Shown: positions 34,011 through 43,229, counted from the stretch's first letter. The stretch: DNA of 64,000 nucleotides from Qipengyuania xiapuensis (GCF_019711395.1 NZ_JAIGNL010000001.1:1736001-1800000); one strand, 5' to 3'. The notes: generated from the sequence alone by a model not told the origin. Numbers and translations are program-made.

Positions 34011-35318
34011 GTGACACTTCATCGCTTTACCTCCCGAGGCCCGCTGACCGGACGCATTCGTGTGCCCGGCGACAAGTCGATCAGCCACCGCGCCCTGATG
34101 TTCGGCGCGCTCGCTGTCGGACGAAGCCGCATTTCCGGCCTGCTGGAGGGCGAAGACGTGCTCGCCACCGCCGCTGCCCTGCGTGCGATGGGTGCAAGCA
34201 TCGAGAAAGACGGTGACGACTGGATCGTCGACGGTGTCGGCGTGGGCACGCTGCTCCAACCCGAGGGCGCGCTCGACATGGGCAACTCGGGCACCTCGAC
34301 CCGGCTCCTGATGGGCCTCGTCGCCAGTCACGGGATCACGGCGACTTTCACGGGCGATGCGAGCCTGTCCAAGCGACCCATGGGCCGCGTGATCGACCCG
34401 CTGTCGACAATGGGCGCGAGTTTCACTCCCTCCCCCGGCGGCACGCTGCCGCTGGTCATGGAAGGAATGCAGCCAGCCGTCCCGATCAGCTACCGCCTGC
34501 CCGTTGCCTCCGCGCAGGTGAAGAGCGCGGTGTTGCTGGCCGGTCTCAACACGCCGGGAACGACCACGGTGATCGAGCCGGTCCCGACCCGCGATCATAC
34601 CGAGCGCATGCTGCGCGGTTTCGGTGTCGAGGTGCGGGTCGAGGAAACGGACGGCGAGCGCATCATCAAGGTGACCGGGCCGTGCGACCTCGAACCTTGC
34701 GACATTACGGTTCCGGGCGACCCGTCCTCGGCGGCATTCTTTGCCGTGGCCGCCAGTATCGTTCCGGTCAGCGACCTCGTGATCGAGAATGTCGGCCTCA
34801 ATCCCACCCGCGACGGCATCTACCGCGTGCTCGAGCAGATGGGCGCGGACATCCAGTATATTGACCGCCGCGAAGTGGGCGGCGAGCCCGTTGCCGACCT
34901 GCGTGTGCGCCACGCTCAGCTCAAGGGCATCGAGGTCGATCCCGAGATCGCGCCCAGCATGATCGACGAGTTCCCCGTGCTCTTCGTCGCTGCCGCAATG
35001 GCCCAAGGAACGACCGTCACCAGCGGCCTCGAAGAACTTCGCGTCAAGGAAAGCGACCGCCTAGCCGCCATGGCAGCCGCATTGAAGCTGGCAGGCGCCG
35101 CAGTGGAAGAGCGTGATGACGGCCTCGTCATCCAGGGAAGCGGCGGGAAGCCTCTGGCCGGCGGCGGCCCCGTCACCACCCATCTCGACCACCGTATTGC
35201 CATGAGTATGGCGGTCGCAGGGCTTGCGAGCGCCGAGGGCGTCGAGATCGACAGCACCGAGCCCATCGCCACCAGCTTCCCGAACTTCATGGACCTGATC
35301 GAGGAAGCAAGCGCGTGA
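34011..35318 (+). CDS. aroA: 3-phosphoshikimate 1-carboxyvinyltransferase (EPSP synthase)
   Basis: The 435-residue shikimate-pathway enzyme joins PEP to shikimate 3-phosphate. Signature segments are VPGDKSISHRAL, DMGNSGTSTRLL, GDASLSKRPMGR, RVKESDR and DHRIAM. I choose GTG 34011, just before the conserved LTGRIRVPGDK; an ATG 14 codons upstream (33969) also exists and neither has a clear Shine-Dalgarno sequence. It overlaps the next gene as GTGA. Confidence 0.96.
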   Translation: MTLHRFTSRGPLTGRIRVPGDKSISHRALMFGALAVGRSRISGLLEGEDVLATAAALRAMGASIEKDGDDWIVDGVGVGTLLQPEGALDMGNSGTSTRLLMGLVASHGITATFTGDASLSKRPMGRVIDPLSTMGASFTPSPGGTLPLVMEGMQPAVPISYRLPVASAQVKSAVLLAGLNTPGTTTVIEPVPTRDHTERMLRGFGVEVRVEETDGERIIKVTGPCDLEPCDITVPGDPSSAAFFAVAASIVPVSDLVIENVGLNPTRDGIYRVLEQMGADIQYIDRREVGGEPVADLRVRHAQLKGIEVDPEIAPSMIDEFPVLFVAAAMAQGTTVTSGLEELRVKESDRLAAMAAALKLAGAAVEERDDGLVIQGSGGKPLAGGGPVTTHLDHRIAMSMAVAGLASAEGVEIDSTEPIATSFPNFMDLIEEASA

Positions 35319-35581
35319 CCGACCAGCTCGACATCTACACCCTGATCGGTTTCGTCGGCATGGCCTGCATCATCGCGGCCTATGCCTACCTGACCCACAA
35401 GGACGAGCCGAACCCGTTCATCCTCCATGGGACCAACCTAACGGGCGCGGCGCTTCTCACGGTCTCGCTGCTGGTCCACACCAACTGGCCGAGCCTGGTG
35501 CTCGAAGGGTTCTGGGCGGCAATTGCGATTTGGGGCCTCGCCAAGGCGCTGAAGGAGCGCCGGAGAACCTCCGGGCAATGA
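35315..35581 (+). CDS. Small CBU_0592-like membrane protein
   Basis: The 88-residue protein has about three hydrophobic stretches (GFVGMACIIAAYAYL, LTGAALLTVSLLV, FWAAIAIWGLAK) and a basic tail. It resembles the CBU_0592 group of small membrane proteins of unknown role. The GTG start at 35315 overlaps the aroA stop, and the stop overlaps the DUF805 gene as ATGA. Confidence 0.75.
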   Translation: MTDQLDIYTLIGFVGMACIIAAYAYLTHKDEPNPFILHGTNLTGAALLTVSLLVHTNWPSLVLEGFWAAIAIWGLAKALKERRRTSGQ

Positions 35582-35943
35582 AGCAGGCGCTCGTTCGCTT
35601 CTGGGACCGGATCCGCAGGGAGAACCTGCTCTTCAACTTCCACGGCCGAGCAACGCGGCGCGAATTCCTGCTTTTCACCACCCTCGCCCTCGCGACGATC
35701 GGCCTGGCTGCTGCAGTGGGCACCGACATTTTCTCGATCGTCGTCGCGCTGCTGGGACTTTTCATCTTCCTTGCAGCGAGCGCGCGCAGGCTTCATGACA
35801 CGGGCTTCAGCGCCTGGTCGCTCCTCCTCCTTGCCATCCCCTATATCGGGATCGGAATGTACCTGTTCTTCGTTTTCACTGCCGGCGAGAAGGGCCCGAA
35901 CCAATACGGACCCAACCCCCGCTTCAGGCCGGACACTTATTGA
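35578..35943 (+). CDS. DUF805 family membrane protein
   Basis: The 121-residue protein carries FHGRATRREF, typical of DUF805, then three hydrophobic segments with ARRLHDTGFSAW between them and a GPNQYGPNP end. DUF805 members are inner-membrane proteins of unknown function. ATG 35578 overlaps the previous stop. It is followed by cmk after 12 bases. Confidence 0.9.
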   Translation: MKQALVRFWDRIRRENLLFNFHGRATRREFLLFTTLALATIGLAAAVGTDIFSIVVALLGLFIFLAASARRLHDTGFSAWSLLLLAIPYIGIGMYLFFVFTAGEKGPNQYGPNPRFRPDTY

Positions 35944-35955
35944 GAGCTCCCAACC

Positions 35956-36573
35956 ATGATCATCGCCGTCGACGGACCGACCGCCAGCGGAAAGGGCACG
36001 ATTGCCAAGGCGCTGGCCGAGCATTTCGGTCTCCCGCATCTCGATACCGGACTGCTCTATCGCGCGGTGGGATACCAGTGCGCGCGTGACGGCGGAGAGC
36101 CCAATTCGCTGGACGACGCGCTGGCCGCCTGCGCCTTCGACGACAGCCTGCTCGATGACCCGGTCCTCCGCAGCGAGGAAGTCGGCGGCCTTGCAAGCCG
36201 TGTCTCGGTTCACAATGCCGTCCGCCAGGCGCTCTACGATAGGCAGCGCGCCTTCGCGACGCAGGAAGGTGGCGCCGTCCTCGACGGCCGCGATATCGGC
36301 ACCGTCATCGCTCCCGAGGCCGAGGCGAAGCTGTTCATCACCGCCAGCGTCGAAGCGCGCGCGCAGCGCCGCTATCTCGAAATGCGCGGCCGCGGTGACG
36401 ATGTGACGCTGGAAGAGATCCAGGAAGACCTGCGGCGCCGTGACGAACGCGACCGAAACCGTGAGGTCGCGCCGCTCATTCCTGCCGAAGATGCAATGGT
36501 CATCGACACCAGCGCGCTCGGCAAGGAAGAGGCCATCGCCGCCGCGATCGAGGCCGTGAAGCAGGCGATCTAG
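35956..36573 (+). CDS. cmk: Cytidylate kinase
   Basis: The 205-residue enzyme phosphorylates CMP and dCMP. The P-loop GPTASGKGT spans residues 7-15, and HLDTGLLYRAVGY, DGRDIGTVI and RRDERDRNR are family markers. The length is slightly under the usual 215-230. The aroA-cmk-rpsA order is conserved in alphaproteobacteria. Confidence 0.96.
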   Translation: MIIAVDGPTASGKGTIAKALAEHFGLPHLDTGLLYRAVGYQCARDGGEPNSLDDALAACAFDDSLLDDPVLRSEEVGGLASRVSVHNAVRQALYDRQRAFATQEGGAVLDGRDIGTVIAPEAEAKLFITASVEARAQRRYLEMRGRGDDVTLEEIQEDLRRRDERDRNREVAPLIPAEDAMVIDTSALGKEEAIAAAIEAVKQAI

Positions 36574-36734
36574 CCTCCTTTTCGCGCTACTTGCCAATAC
36601 CGCCGCAAAGGCGCAGGATACCGCCGTTTCCAGCTTGGTCGCCAATAGGTCGCGCTCGGGTCGCTGCATGACAGCGAAACGCACGGTGCAACAGCGCAGG
36701 CTGCGCTTCTCTGTCCATCATGAGGAGAGAAGCA

Positions 36735-37106
36735 ATGAAGAAGACCCTTATCCTTGCCGCCCTTATCGGACTGGCCGCCACTCCGGCGCAGGCCGAACAT
36801 TGGGACGTGATCGGATCGAAGCTGAAGGATGGCTGCTCGATGGGCACCTACATGGCCATCGTGAAAGACTTCAACGAGTGGGGTAAGGCCCACGGTTACA
36901 AGGCGACAATCCTGACCCCGATCCAGGACCGCGATCTCGAGACCTTCTGGTGGATCGGCAGGACCAAGGATGCAGCGACGTTCGGAGCGGCGTGGGACGC
37001 ATGGCGCGACGCAATGGCCGACCCCAATTCGACCGAGGCAAAATTGCAGGCGCGGTTCGACAAGTGCTCGGTTGATAATTCGCGCAGCGGATACGACGCC
37101 TGGTAG
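36735..37106 (+). CDS. Small secreted protein, unknown function
   Basis: The 123-residue protein has a signal peptide (cleavage after AQA, about residue 20) and a mature part with two Cys (GCSMGT, DKCSV) and a WGKAHGYKATILTP segment. I do not recognise a family. ATG 36735 has GAGGAGAG upstream. It is separate from cmk by about 160 bases, so it probably has its own signal. Confidence 0.75.
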   Translation: MKKTLILAALIGLAATPAQAEHWDVIGSKLKDGCSMGTYMAIVKDFNEWGKAHGYKATILTPIQDRDLETFWWIGRTKDAATFGAAWDAWRDAMADPNSTEAKLQARFDKCSVDNSRSGYDAW

Positions 37107-37153
37107 GCGGCGATCGGCCCGAAAATGCGGGCGCGCCCGAAGTGCCATTTCCC

Positions 37154-37182
37154 TTGCTTTCCTGCGGGGTTTGGCCTAGGCG
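37154..37182 (+). promoter_or_regulatory. Probable rpsA promoter
   Basis: TTGCTT (37154-37159) and TAGGCG (37177-37182) are 17 bases apart, about 175 bases before the rpsA ATG. Confidence 0.5.
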
Positions 37183-37188
37183 CGCGCC

Positions 37189-37355
37189 CGTTCACCAAAT
37201 CCCCCGGATTCGATGGACCTTCGCGGCGGCATCCGGCCTCGCGGAGAACTCGGCCCTCTTGCCCCGTTAGCCACCGCAATGGTGCGGCGGAGACGGGTAA
37301 AGACCCCGGTAAAACCGGTGGCCGGTAGCAAAACGAACTTAGGACTACACAACTC
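37189..37355 (+). other. Predicted structured 5' leader of rpsA
   Basis: The stretch between the likely rpsA promoter and its ATG contains several inverted repeats, such as CCGGTAAAACCGG near 37310 and CACCGCAATGGTG near 37272. No ORF is convincing. S1 in E. coli represses its own translation, so a regulatory leader is plausible here but unproven. Confidence 0.35.
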
Positions 37356-39059
37356 ATGGCAACCTCAGCCAACCCCACCCGCGACGATTTCGCCGCGATG
37401 CTCGACGAGCAGCTCGGCGGCGCCGATGACGGCGGCTTCGAAGGCCGCGTCGTCAAGGGCACCGTCACCGCCATCGAAAACGGCATGGCGCACATCGATG
37501 TCGGCCTGAAGAGCGAAGGCCGCGTCGACCTCAAGGAATTCATGCGCGGCGAAGACGAGCACGGCCTCGAAGTCGGCTCGGAAGTCGAAGTTTTCGTCGA
37601 CCGCATCGAGAACGCAGACGGCGAAGCAATGCTGTCGCGCGACCGTGCACGCCGCGAAGCCGCATGGGACAAGCTTGAAAGCGAGTTCGGTGAAGGAAAG
37701 CGCGTCGAAGGCCGCATCTTCGGCCGCGTCAAGGGCGGCTTCACCGTCGACCTCGACGGCGCCGTGGCCTTCCTGCCCGGTTCGCAGGTCGACATCCGCC
37801 CCGTGCGCGACGTCACCCCGCTGATGGACATGGCCCAGCCCTTCCAGATCCTGAAGATGGACCGCCGCCGCGGTAACATCGTCGTCTCGCGCCGTGCGGT
37901 CCTCGAAGAGACCCGTGCAGAACAGCGCAGCGAACTGATCGACAAGCTGGCTGAAGGCCAGGTGATCGACGGCGTCGTCAAGAACATCACCGACTACGGC
38001 GCATTCGTCGACCTCGGCGGTATCGACGGCCTGCTCCACGTCACCGACATGAGCTACAAGCGCGTCAACCACCCGAGCGAAATGATCGAGATCGGCCAGA
38101 CCGTGACCGTCCAGATCATCCGCATCAACGAAGAGACCCAGCGCATCAGCCTCGGCATGAAGCAGCTGGAATCGGATCCGTGGGATGGCGTTTCGGCCAA
38201 GTACCCGGTCGGCATGAAGCTGACGGGCACCGTCACCAACATCACCGAATACGGCGCATTCGTCGAAATCGAGCCGGGCATCGAAGGCCTGGTCCACGTT
38301 TCGGAAATGAGCTGGACCAAGAAGAACGTCCACCCGGGTAAGATCGTCTCGACCTCGCAGGAAGTCGAAGTCATGGTCCTCGAAGTGGACAGCGAGAAGC
38401 GCCGCATTTCGCTCGGCCTCAAGCAGGCCCAGCGCAATCCGTGGGAAGAGTTCGCCGAGAAGCACCCGGTGGGCACGAAGGTCGAAGGCGAAGTCAAGAA
38501 CGCCACCGAATTCGGCCTGTTCATCGGCCTCGATGGCGACGTCGACGGCATGGTCCACATGTCGGACATCGCATGGGGCATCTCGGGTGAAGACGCTCTG
38601 GCCCTCCACCGCAAGGGCGAGCAGGTCGAAGCCGTCGTTCTCGACGTCGACGTCGACAAGGAACGCATCAGCCTCGGCATGAAGCAGCTCGAAAAGGGCG
38701 CTCCGACCGAAGCCGGCGCACAGAGCGACCTGCGCAAGAACCAGGTCGTCACCGTCACCGTCCTCGAAGTCCGCGATGGCGGCCTCGAAGTCCAGGTCGG
38801 CGAAGATGGCGCAACCGGCTTCATCAAGCGTTCGGACCTCGGCCGCGACCGCGACGAGCAGCGTCCGGATCGCTTCCAGCCGGGTGCCAAGGTTGACGCC
38901 ATGGTCACCGGTTTCGACCGTTCGAAAAAGCCGACCTTCTCGATCAAGGCGCGTCAGATCGCCGAAGAGAAGGAAGCAGTTGCACAGTTCGGTTCGTCGG
39001 ACTCGGGCGCATCGCTCGGCGACATCCTCGGCGAAGCGCTGAAGAAGAAGGAAGACTAA
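37356..39059 (+). CDS. rpsA: 30S ribosomal protein S1
   Basis: The 567-residue protein is six S1 RNA-binding domains in a row; repeated GAFVDLGGIDGLLHVTDMS and RISLGMKQLE segments are easy to see. It binds mRNA leaders and helps initiation on structured transcripts. The length matches the six-domain form. A terminator follows. Confidence 0.98.
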   Translation: MATSANPTRDDFAAMLDEQLGGADDGGFEGRVVKGTVTAIENGMAHIDVGLKSEGRVDLKEFMRGEDEHGLEVGSEVEVFVDRIENADGEAMLSRDRARREAAWDKLESEFGEGKRVEGRIFGRVKGGFTVDLDGAVAFLPGSQVDIRPVRDVTPLMDMAQPFQILKMDRRRGNIVVSRRAVLEETRAEQRSELIDKLAEGQVIDGVVKNITDYGAFVDLGGIDGLLHVTDMSYKRVNHPSEMIEIGQTVTVQIIRINEETQRISLGMKQLESDPWDGVSAKYPVGMKLTGTVTNITEYGAFVEIEPGIEGLVHVSEMSWTKKNVHPGKIVSTSQEVEVMVLEVDSEKRRISLGLKQAQRNPWEEFAEKHPVGTKVEGEVKNATEFGLFIGLDGDVDGMVHMSDIAWGISGEDALALHRKGEQVEAVVLDVDVDKERISLGMKQLEKGAPTEAGAQSDLRKNQVVTVTVLEVRDGGLEVQVGEDGATGFIKRSDLGRDRDEQRPDRFQPGAKVDAMVTGFDRSKKPTFSIKARQIAEEKEAVAQFGSSDSGASLGDILGEALKKKED

Positions 39060-39089
39060 GCTCTTCCACCCTTCTCAAGGGTAATCAGG

Positions 39090-39126
39090 AAGGCCCGCTT
39101 GCTCTCAGTAGCAGGCGGGCCTTTCC
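39090..39126 (+). terminator. Rho-independent terminator after rpsA
   Basis: AAGGCCCGC and GCGGGCCTT pair with an AGCA/TGCT extension around a short loop, then TTTCCC follows. Confidence 0.85.
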
Positions 39127-39190
39127 CTTTGGCGCTGGCGGGCCTAGCCTCTGTCCTGAAGCAGCGAAGCGATAGGACAGACAAAAACCC

Positions 39191-39946
39191 ATGCTCGAAG
39201 TTCACCAGTTCCCCTGCCTGTCCGACAATTACGGATTCCTCCTCCACGATCCCGACAGCGGCGAGACTGCGGCGATCGATACGCCCGACGGCAAGGAATA
39301 CCTGCGCCAGGCCGAGGCCAAGGGCTGGACGATCACCCAGATCTGGAACACGCACTGGCACCCCGACCACGCGGGCGGGAACAAGGACATCGTCGAGGCT
39401 ACCGGCGCCAAGGTCACCGCGCCGCAGGAGGTGGAGAAGCTCACCCCGATCGACCGCGTCGTCGGCAATGGCGACAGCGTCTCGCTGGGCGACTGGAAGG
39501 CCCGCGTGATCGACGTTTCGGGCCACACCAATGGCCACATAGCCTATCACATCGCAGAGGCCGACACGGCCTTCGTGGGCGACAGTCTCTTTGCGCTGGG
39601 TTGCGGACGGATGTTCGAAGGAAAACCCGAACAGTTCTGGCACAGCCTCGAACGCCTTCGGCAGATGCCCGAGAACACGCAGATCTACTGCGCGCACGAA
39701 TATACCGAGGCGAATGCCAAGTTCGCGCTGCATGCCGATCCCGACAATGCCGAACTCCAGCTCTACGCGGCGCGGGTCGAGGAGAAACGCGCCAAGGGTG
39801 AACCGACCGTCCCTACCGTCCTCTCGCGAGAACTCGGCACCAATCCCTTCCTGCGTGCCGACAGCGCCGACATGCGCGATCGCTGGGGTGGGACCACGCC
39901 CGCGGAGACTTTCGCGGCGCTGCGCGCTGCCAAGGACAATTTCTGA
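39191..39946 (+). CDS. gloB: Hydroxyacylglutathione hydrolase (glyoxalase II)
   Basis: The 251-residue metallo-beta-lactamase-fold enzyme hydrolyses S-lactoylglutathione in methylglyoxal detoxification. The metal motif THWHPDH covers residues 54-60, and later metal ligands lie in DVSGHTNGH, VGDSLFALGCGR and CAHEYTEAN. The length is normal (about 250-260). The next gene follows after 4 bases. Confidence 0.95.
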   Translation: MLEVHQFPCLSDNYGFLLHDPDSGETAAIDTPDGKEYLRQAEAKGWTITQIWNTHWHPDHAGGNKDIVEATGAKVTAPQEVEKLTPIDRVVGNGDSVSLGDWKARVIDVSGHTNGHIAYHIAEADTAFVGDSLFALGCGRMFEGKPEQFWHSLERLRQMPENTQIYCAHEYTEANAKFALHADPDNAELQLYAARVEEKRAKGEPTVPTVLSRELGTNPFLRADSADMRDRWGGTTPAETFAALRAAKDNF

Positions 39947-39950
39947 GCCG

Positions 39951-40925
39951 ATGAAGGCTCTTCGCGTCACCCGCCTGAGCCCGGACCTGTCCGGCGTGGA
40001 ATTGCTCGACCTACCGCGCCCGGCGCGCGGTGACGGCGACGTACTTGTCAAGGTCGCGGCCGCCTCGCTCAACTATCCCGACCTGCTGATGACGCGCGGG
40101 GACTACCAGTTCAAGCCCGAGGTGCCTTTCACGCTCGGACTGGAGATGGCGGGAGAGGTTGTCGAGGCGGACGCGGAAAGCGGCTTCTTGCCGGGAGACC
40201 GTGTCATGGGGGGAGCCAAGACCGGTGCCTTTGCCAAATACGTTTCGCTACCCGCCCGCTCGCTGAGAAAGGTGCCCGAGGGGCTCGACATGGCGCAGGC
40301 CGCCGCAATGGGTGCAGCCTATCACACGGCCTATGTCGCGCTGGTCGAACTGGGCGGTCTCGAGGAAGGCCAGAGCGTGCTGGTGCATGGTGCGAGCGGC
40401 GGGGTCGGACTTGCTGCCTGCGATCTCGCCCGCGCGCTCGGTGCGAAGGTGATCGCGGCTACCCACCGTGAGGACAAGCTGGATGCGCTGCGCAGCGTCG
40501 CCAAACCCGACGCCGCAATCCTGAATACCGGCCGCTTCCGCGAGGAAGTCTCCGCCCTCACCGATGGCCGCCTGTGCGACATCGTGTTCGACCCGATTGG
40601 CGGCGATGTCTTCGACGAGAGCACGCGCTGCGTGACCTTCGGCGGTAAGCTGCTGGTGGTGGGCTTCGTAGCTGGGCGCATTCCCGAGATCGCGGTCAAC
40701 ATCCCGCTCATCAAGGGCTTCTCGGTCGTCGGCGTTCGCGCGGGCGAATATGCACGGCGCTTTCCGGAACGCGGCCGCCGCGTTGCCGAGGCGGTCGACA
40801 AGCTGGCCAGCGAGGGCCGGATTACCCCTCATATCGACCGCACCCTTCCCCTCGCCCAGTGGCGCGAGGCTCTCACGGCGATGGAGCGCGGCGAGATCGT
40901 CGGGAAGATCGTGCTGACCCCCTGA
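39951..40925 (+). CDS. Quinone oxidoreductase-like MDR family protein
   Basis: The 324-residue protein is a zinc-free medium-chain reductase: N-terminal GroES-like fold (ASLNYPDLLMTRGDY), cofactor motif VHGASGGVGLAACDLARALG, and C-terminal EIVGKIVLTP. NADPH:quinone oxidoreductases of this type reduce enones or quinones. The substrate is unknown. It forms a short operon with gloB, which suggests joint stress defence (inference). Confidence 0.9.
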   Translation: MKALRVTRLSPDLSGVELLDLPRPARGDGDVLVKVAAASLNYPDLLMTRGDYQFKPEVPFTLGLEMAGEVVEADAESGFLPGDRVMGGAKTGAFAKYVSLPARSLRKVPEGLDMAQAAAMGAAYHTAYVALVELGGLEEGQSVLVHGASGGVGLAACDLARALGAKVIAATHREDKLDALRSVAKPDAAILNTGRFREEVSALTDGRLCDIVFDPIGGDVFDESTRCVTFGGKLLVVGFVAGRIPEIAVNIPLIKGFSVVGVRAGEYARRFPERGRRVAEAVDKLASEGRITPHIDRTLPLAQWREALTAMERGEIVGKIVLTP

Positions 40926-40929
40926 CACG

Positions 40930-40957
40930 AAAAAGGGCGACCCGCGGGCCGCCCTTC
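40930..40957. terminator. Bidirectional terminator between quinone reductase and atpF
   Basis: AAAGGGCG ... CGCCCTT forms a hairpin around a CCCGCGGG centre, flanked by AAAAA on one side and TTCTCG on the other. It serves two converging genes. Confidence 0.75.
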
Positions 40958-40979
40958 TCGTTCCCATCCAGCGGGGAAA

Positions 40980-41552
40980 TCAGATGCCTGCGATGACCTT
41001 GTCGGCCAGGGCCTTGTCGGCTTCGGCATCGTGCTTTTCAGCGATCAGCTTGCGGCTCGCGCCGGTCGCTGCGGCAACCGCGCGGTTGCGCACGTCTTCG
41101 ACGGCTTCGCGCTCTGCAGCGGCGATCTTGTCTTCAGCCATGCGCTTGCGGCGCTCGACCATCGCCTTGCTGTCGGCCTCTGCCTTCTCGAGGATCGCGT
41201 CAGCTTCGTGCTGAGCGTTCTCGAGCATCGCTTCGGCGTCCTTCGCGGCACCAGCGATCTTGTCGGCGTATTCCTTGCGGAGTGCTTCTGCCTCGGCGCG
41301 GAGCTGCTTGGCTTCTTCAAGCTGCTCCTTGATCGCGGCGATCTTGTTGTCGAGGCCACCGGCGATAGTCTTGTGGACCTTACCGAAGCCGAAAGCGATC
41401 AGAAGCAGGACGAGCATGGCGACCGAGACGATCTGGTAGGGTTCGAGACCCCACAGCTCGGGACCGACGTGCTTTGCCGCACCGGCATCGATGACCGCTT
41501 CGGTCTGCGCCGCGTCGGTAGCGATCACTTCAGGAAGGTTTGCGTTAGCCAT
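40980..41552 (-). CDS. atpF: F0F1 ATP synthase subunit b
   Basis: The 190-residue stator subunit has an N-terminal extension, one transmembrane helix (about residues 42-60) and a long charged coiled coil rich in Ala, Glu, Lys and Arg. It is the second of two b-type genes here. It overlaps the b' gene by 8 bases. The F1 genes are not in the window. Confidence 0.93.
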   Translation of the reverse strand: MANANLPEVIATDAAQTEAVIDAGAAKHVGPELWGLEPYQIVSVAMLVLLLIAFGFGKVHKTIAGGLDNKIAAIKEQLEEAKQLRAEAEALRKEYADKIAGAAKDAEAMLENAQHEADAILEKAEADSKAMVERRKRMAEDKIAAAEREAVEDVRNRAVAAATGASRKLIAEKHDAEADKALADKVIAGI

Positions 41553-42039
41553 GAGCCATCTGCTCCTTCACAGCCTTGGTCGCGACCGGCTTGGTCACCG
41601 TGACGCCGGCGAGCGTCTTGACGATGTCCTGAGCGGCTTCGACAGCGACGTTCTCGACTTCGGCAAGCGCCTCGGTACGGGCTTCGTCGATGCGCGCTTC
41701 TGCATCGGCGAGCTTCTTGTCGATGCGCTTCTGCGCAGCGGCGAGCTTCTTCTCGGACTTGGCGGCGGCCTCGTCCTTGGCCTTGGCGACGATCGCCTGC
41801 GCGGCAGCGCGGTTTTCGTTCTCTTTCACCCGCCAGGCCTCTTCCTGCTCGTCGGCAGCGTCACGCGCGGCCTTGGCAGCGGCGAGGTCGGCAGCGATCT
41901 GGCCGTCACGCTGGGCGACGGTGTCCATCACCTTGGGCACCATGATCTTGCCGATCACGAAGAAGGTAATGCCGAAGAAGACCAGCAGCCAGAAGACCTG
42001 GCTGGACCATGTATCGGCAAGCTGTGCTATCTGGGGCAT
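41545..42039 (-). CDS. F0F1 ATP synthase subunit b' (second b-type)
   Basis: The 164-residue protein has an N-terminal transmembrane helix (FWLLVFFGITFFVIG, about residues 16-30) and a coiled coil. Photosynthetic and alphaproteobacterial ATP synthases use a b/b' heterodimer; this copy lies between atpE and atpF, as b' does. The sequence cannot alone prove which of the two is b'. Confidence 0.88.
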   Translation of the reverse strand: MPQIAQLADTWSSQVFWLLVFFGITFFVIGKIMVPKVMDTVAQRDGQIAADLAAAKAARDAADEQEEAWRVKENENRAAAQAIVAKAKDEAAAKSEKKLAAAQKRIDKKLADAEARIDEARTEALAEVENVAVEAAQDIVKTLAGVTVTKPVATKAVKEQMAHG

Positions 42040-42119
42040 TGCAGCTCTCGAAAAGCGGGTGCGAGAAAATTGCGGGCCGGCCGGGCATCACCCGACCGGC
42101 TCAACATGGATTTCGTCGA

Positions 42120-42347
42120 TTAGGCGACGAAGATCAGGATCATGGCAACGACGAACGCCAGCAGGCCGAGAAGCTCGGCAGCGGCGAAGCCGATGAACAG
42201 GCGGCCCTGCTGGCCGTCTGCTGCGCCCGGGTTGCGCAGTGCGCTTTCGAGGAACGAACCGAAGACGTTACCCACACCGATGGCGGCCATGCCGGCACCG
42301 ATTGCAGCGAGACCGGCACCAACCAGCTTTGCAGCTTCTACTTCCAT
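42120..42347 (-). CDS. atpE: F0F1 ATP synthase subunit c
   Basis: The 75-residue proteolipid forms the rotor ring. Two helices are visible, with GxGxGxG-like AGLAAIGAGMAAIGVG in the first and the ion-binding Glu58 (FAAAELLG) in the second. RNPGAADGQQGR is the polar loop. It is followed by b' after an 80-base gap and preceded by atpB after 39 bases. Confidence 0.97.
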   Translation of the reverse strand: MEVEAAKLVGAGLAAIGAGMAAIGVGNVFGSFLESALRNPGAADGQQGRLFIGFAAAELLGLLAFVVAMILIFVA

Positions 42348-42386
42348 GACAAACTCCTTTGGAAAACAGGTAATTGAATTGAAAAC

Positions 42387-43175
42387 TTAGTGAAGGTGCT
42401 CTGCATCGTTGATGTAGAGCGAGGTAAGCAGGGCAAAGACATATGCCTGGATGCCTGCCACCAGGATTTCGAGTGCGCTGATACCGATCATCAGCAGGAA
42501 GCTCGGAAGGCCGACCAGCGCGCCGAAGCCGGCGCCGGCATTGGTGCCGTCGATCACGAAGCTGGAGAGAACCTTGAGCAGCACGTGGCCTGCCATCATT
42601 GCCACGAAGAGACGCAGTGCGAGGCTGAACGGGCGCACCATGAACGAGATGAACTCGATCGGCGCGATCACGGGCACCATCGGCAGCGGCGTGCCGTGCG
42701 GCACGAACAGGCTGAAGAAGTGCAGGCCGTGCTTCCAGAAACCGACGATGAGGACAATCGAGAAGCTGATGATCGCGAGCACACCGGTCACGGTGAAGTG
42801 GCTGGTGAAAGTGAACGGGTGGATGCCGACGAGACCCAGCGGCAGGAGGCCGATGAGGTTGGCGATCAGGATGAACATGAACAGGCTGAAGACATAGGGG
42901 ACGTACTTGCGCCCTTCCTTGCCGATGTTCGCTTCCAGCATGTTGTCGATGAAGCCGGTGAAGGTCTCCACCATCATCTGCCAGCGCCCGGGCACCAGCT
43001 CGCGCTTCATGCCGCCAAGCACGAATACGAAGAGCACCACCGTGGTGATGAGCATCCACATCGCACTGTTGGTGAAGGCGATGTTGAAGCCGGCAATTTC
43101 CCAGCCCTGCGTTCCGCCGATCGCTTCGATCGCGAACTGCTTCATCGGGTCGACTTTGGCCTGATCGGCTGCCAC
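42387..43175 (-). CDS. atpB: F0F1 ATP synthase subunit a
   Basis: The 262-residue stator channel subunit has several transmembrane helices and the conserved Arg in the ALRLFVAMMAGHVLL segment required for proton transfer. The start MAADQAKVDPMKQF and ANLIGLLPLG are typical. It is second in the atpZ-atpB-atpE-b'-atpF operon. Confidence 0.97.
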   Translation of the reverse strand: MAADQAKVDPMKQFAIEAIGGTQGWEIAGFNIAFTNSAMWMLITTVVLFVFVLGGMKRELVPGRWQMMVETFTGFIDNMLEANIGKEGRKYVPYVFSLFMFILIANLIGLLPLGLVGIHPFTFTSHFTVTGVLAIISFSIVLIVGFWKHGLHFFSLFVPHGTPLPMVPVIAPIEFISFMVRPFSLALRLFVAMMAGHVLLKVLSSFVIDGTNAGAGFGALVGLPSFLLMIGISALEILVAGIQAYVFALLTSLYINDAEHLH

Positions 43176-43229
43176 GTCTGCTAATCCCTAAAACCTAAGA
43201 ACAACGCCCCGGAAACCCCTTGCGGGAGT

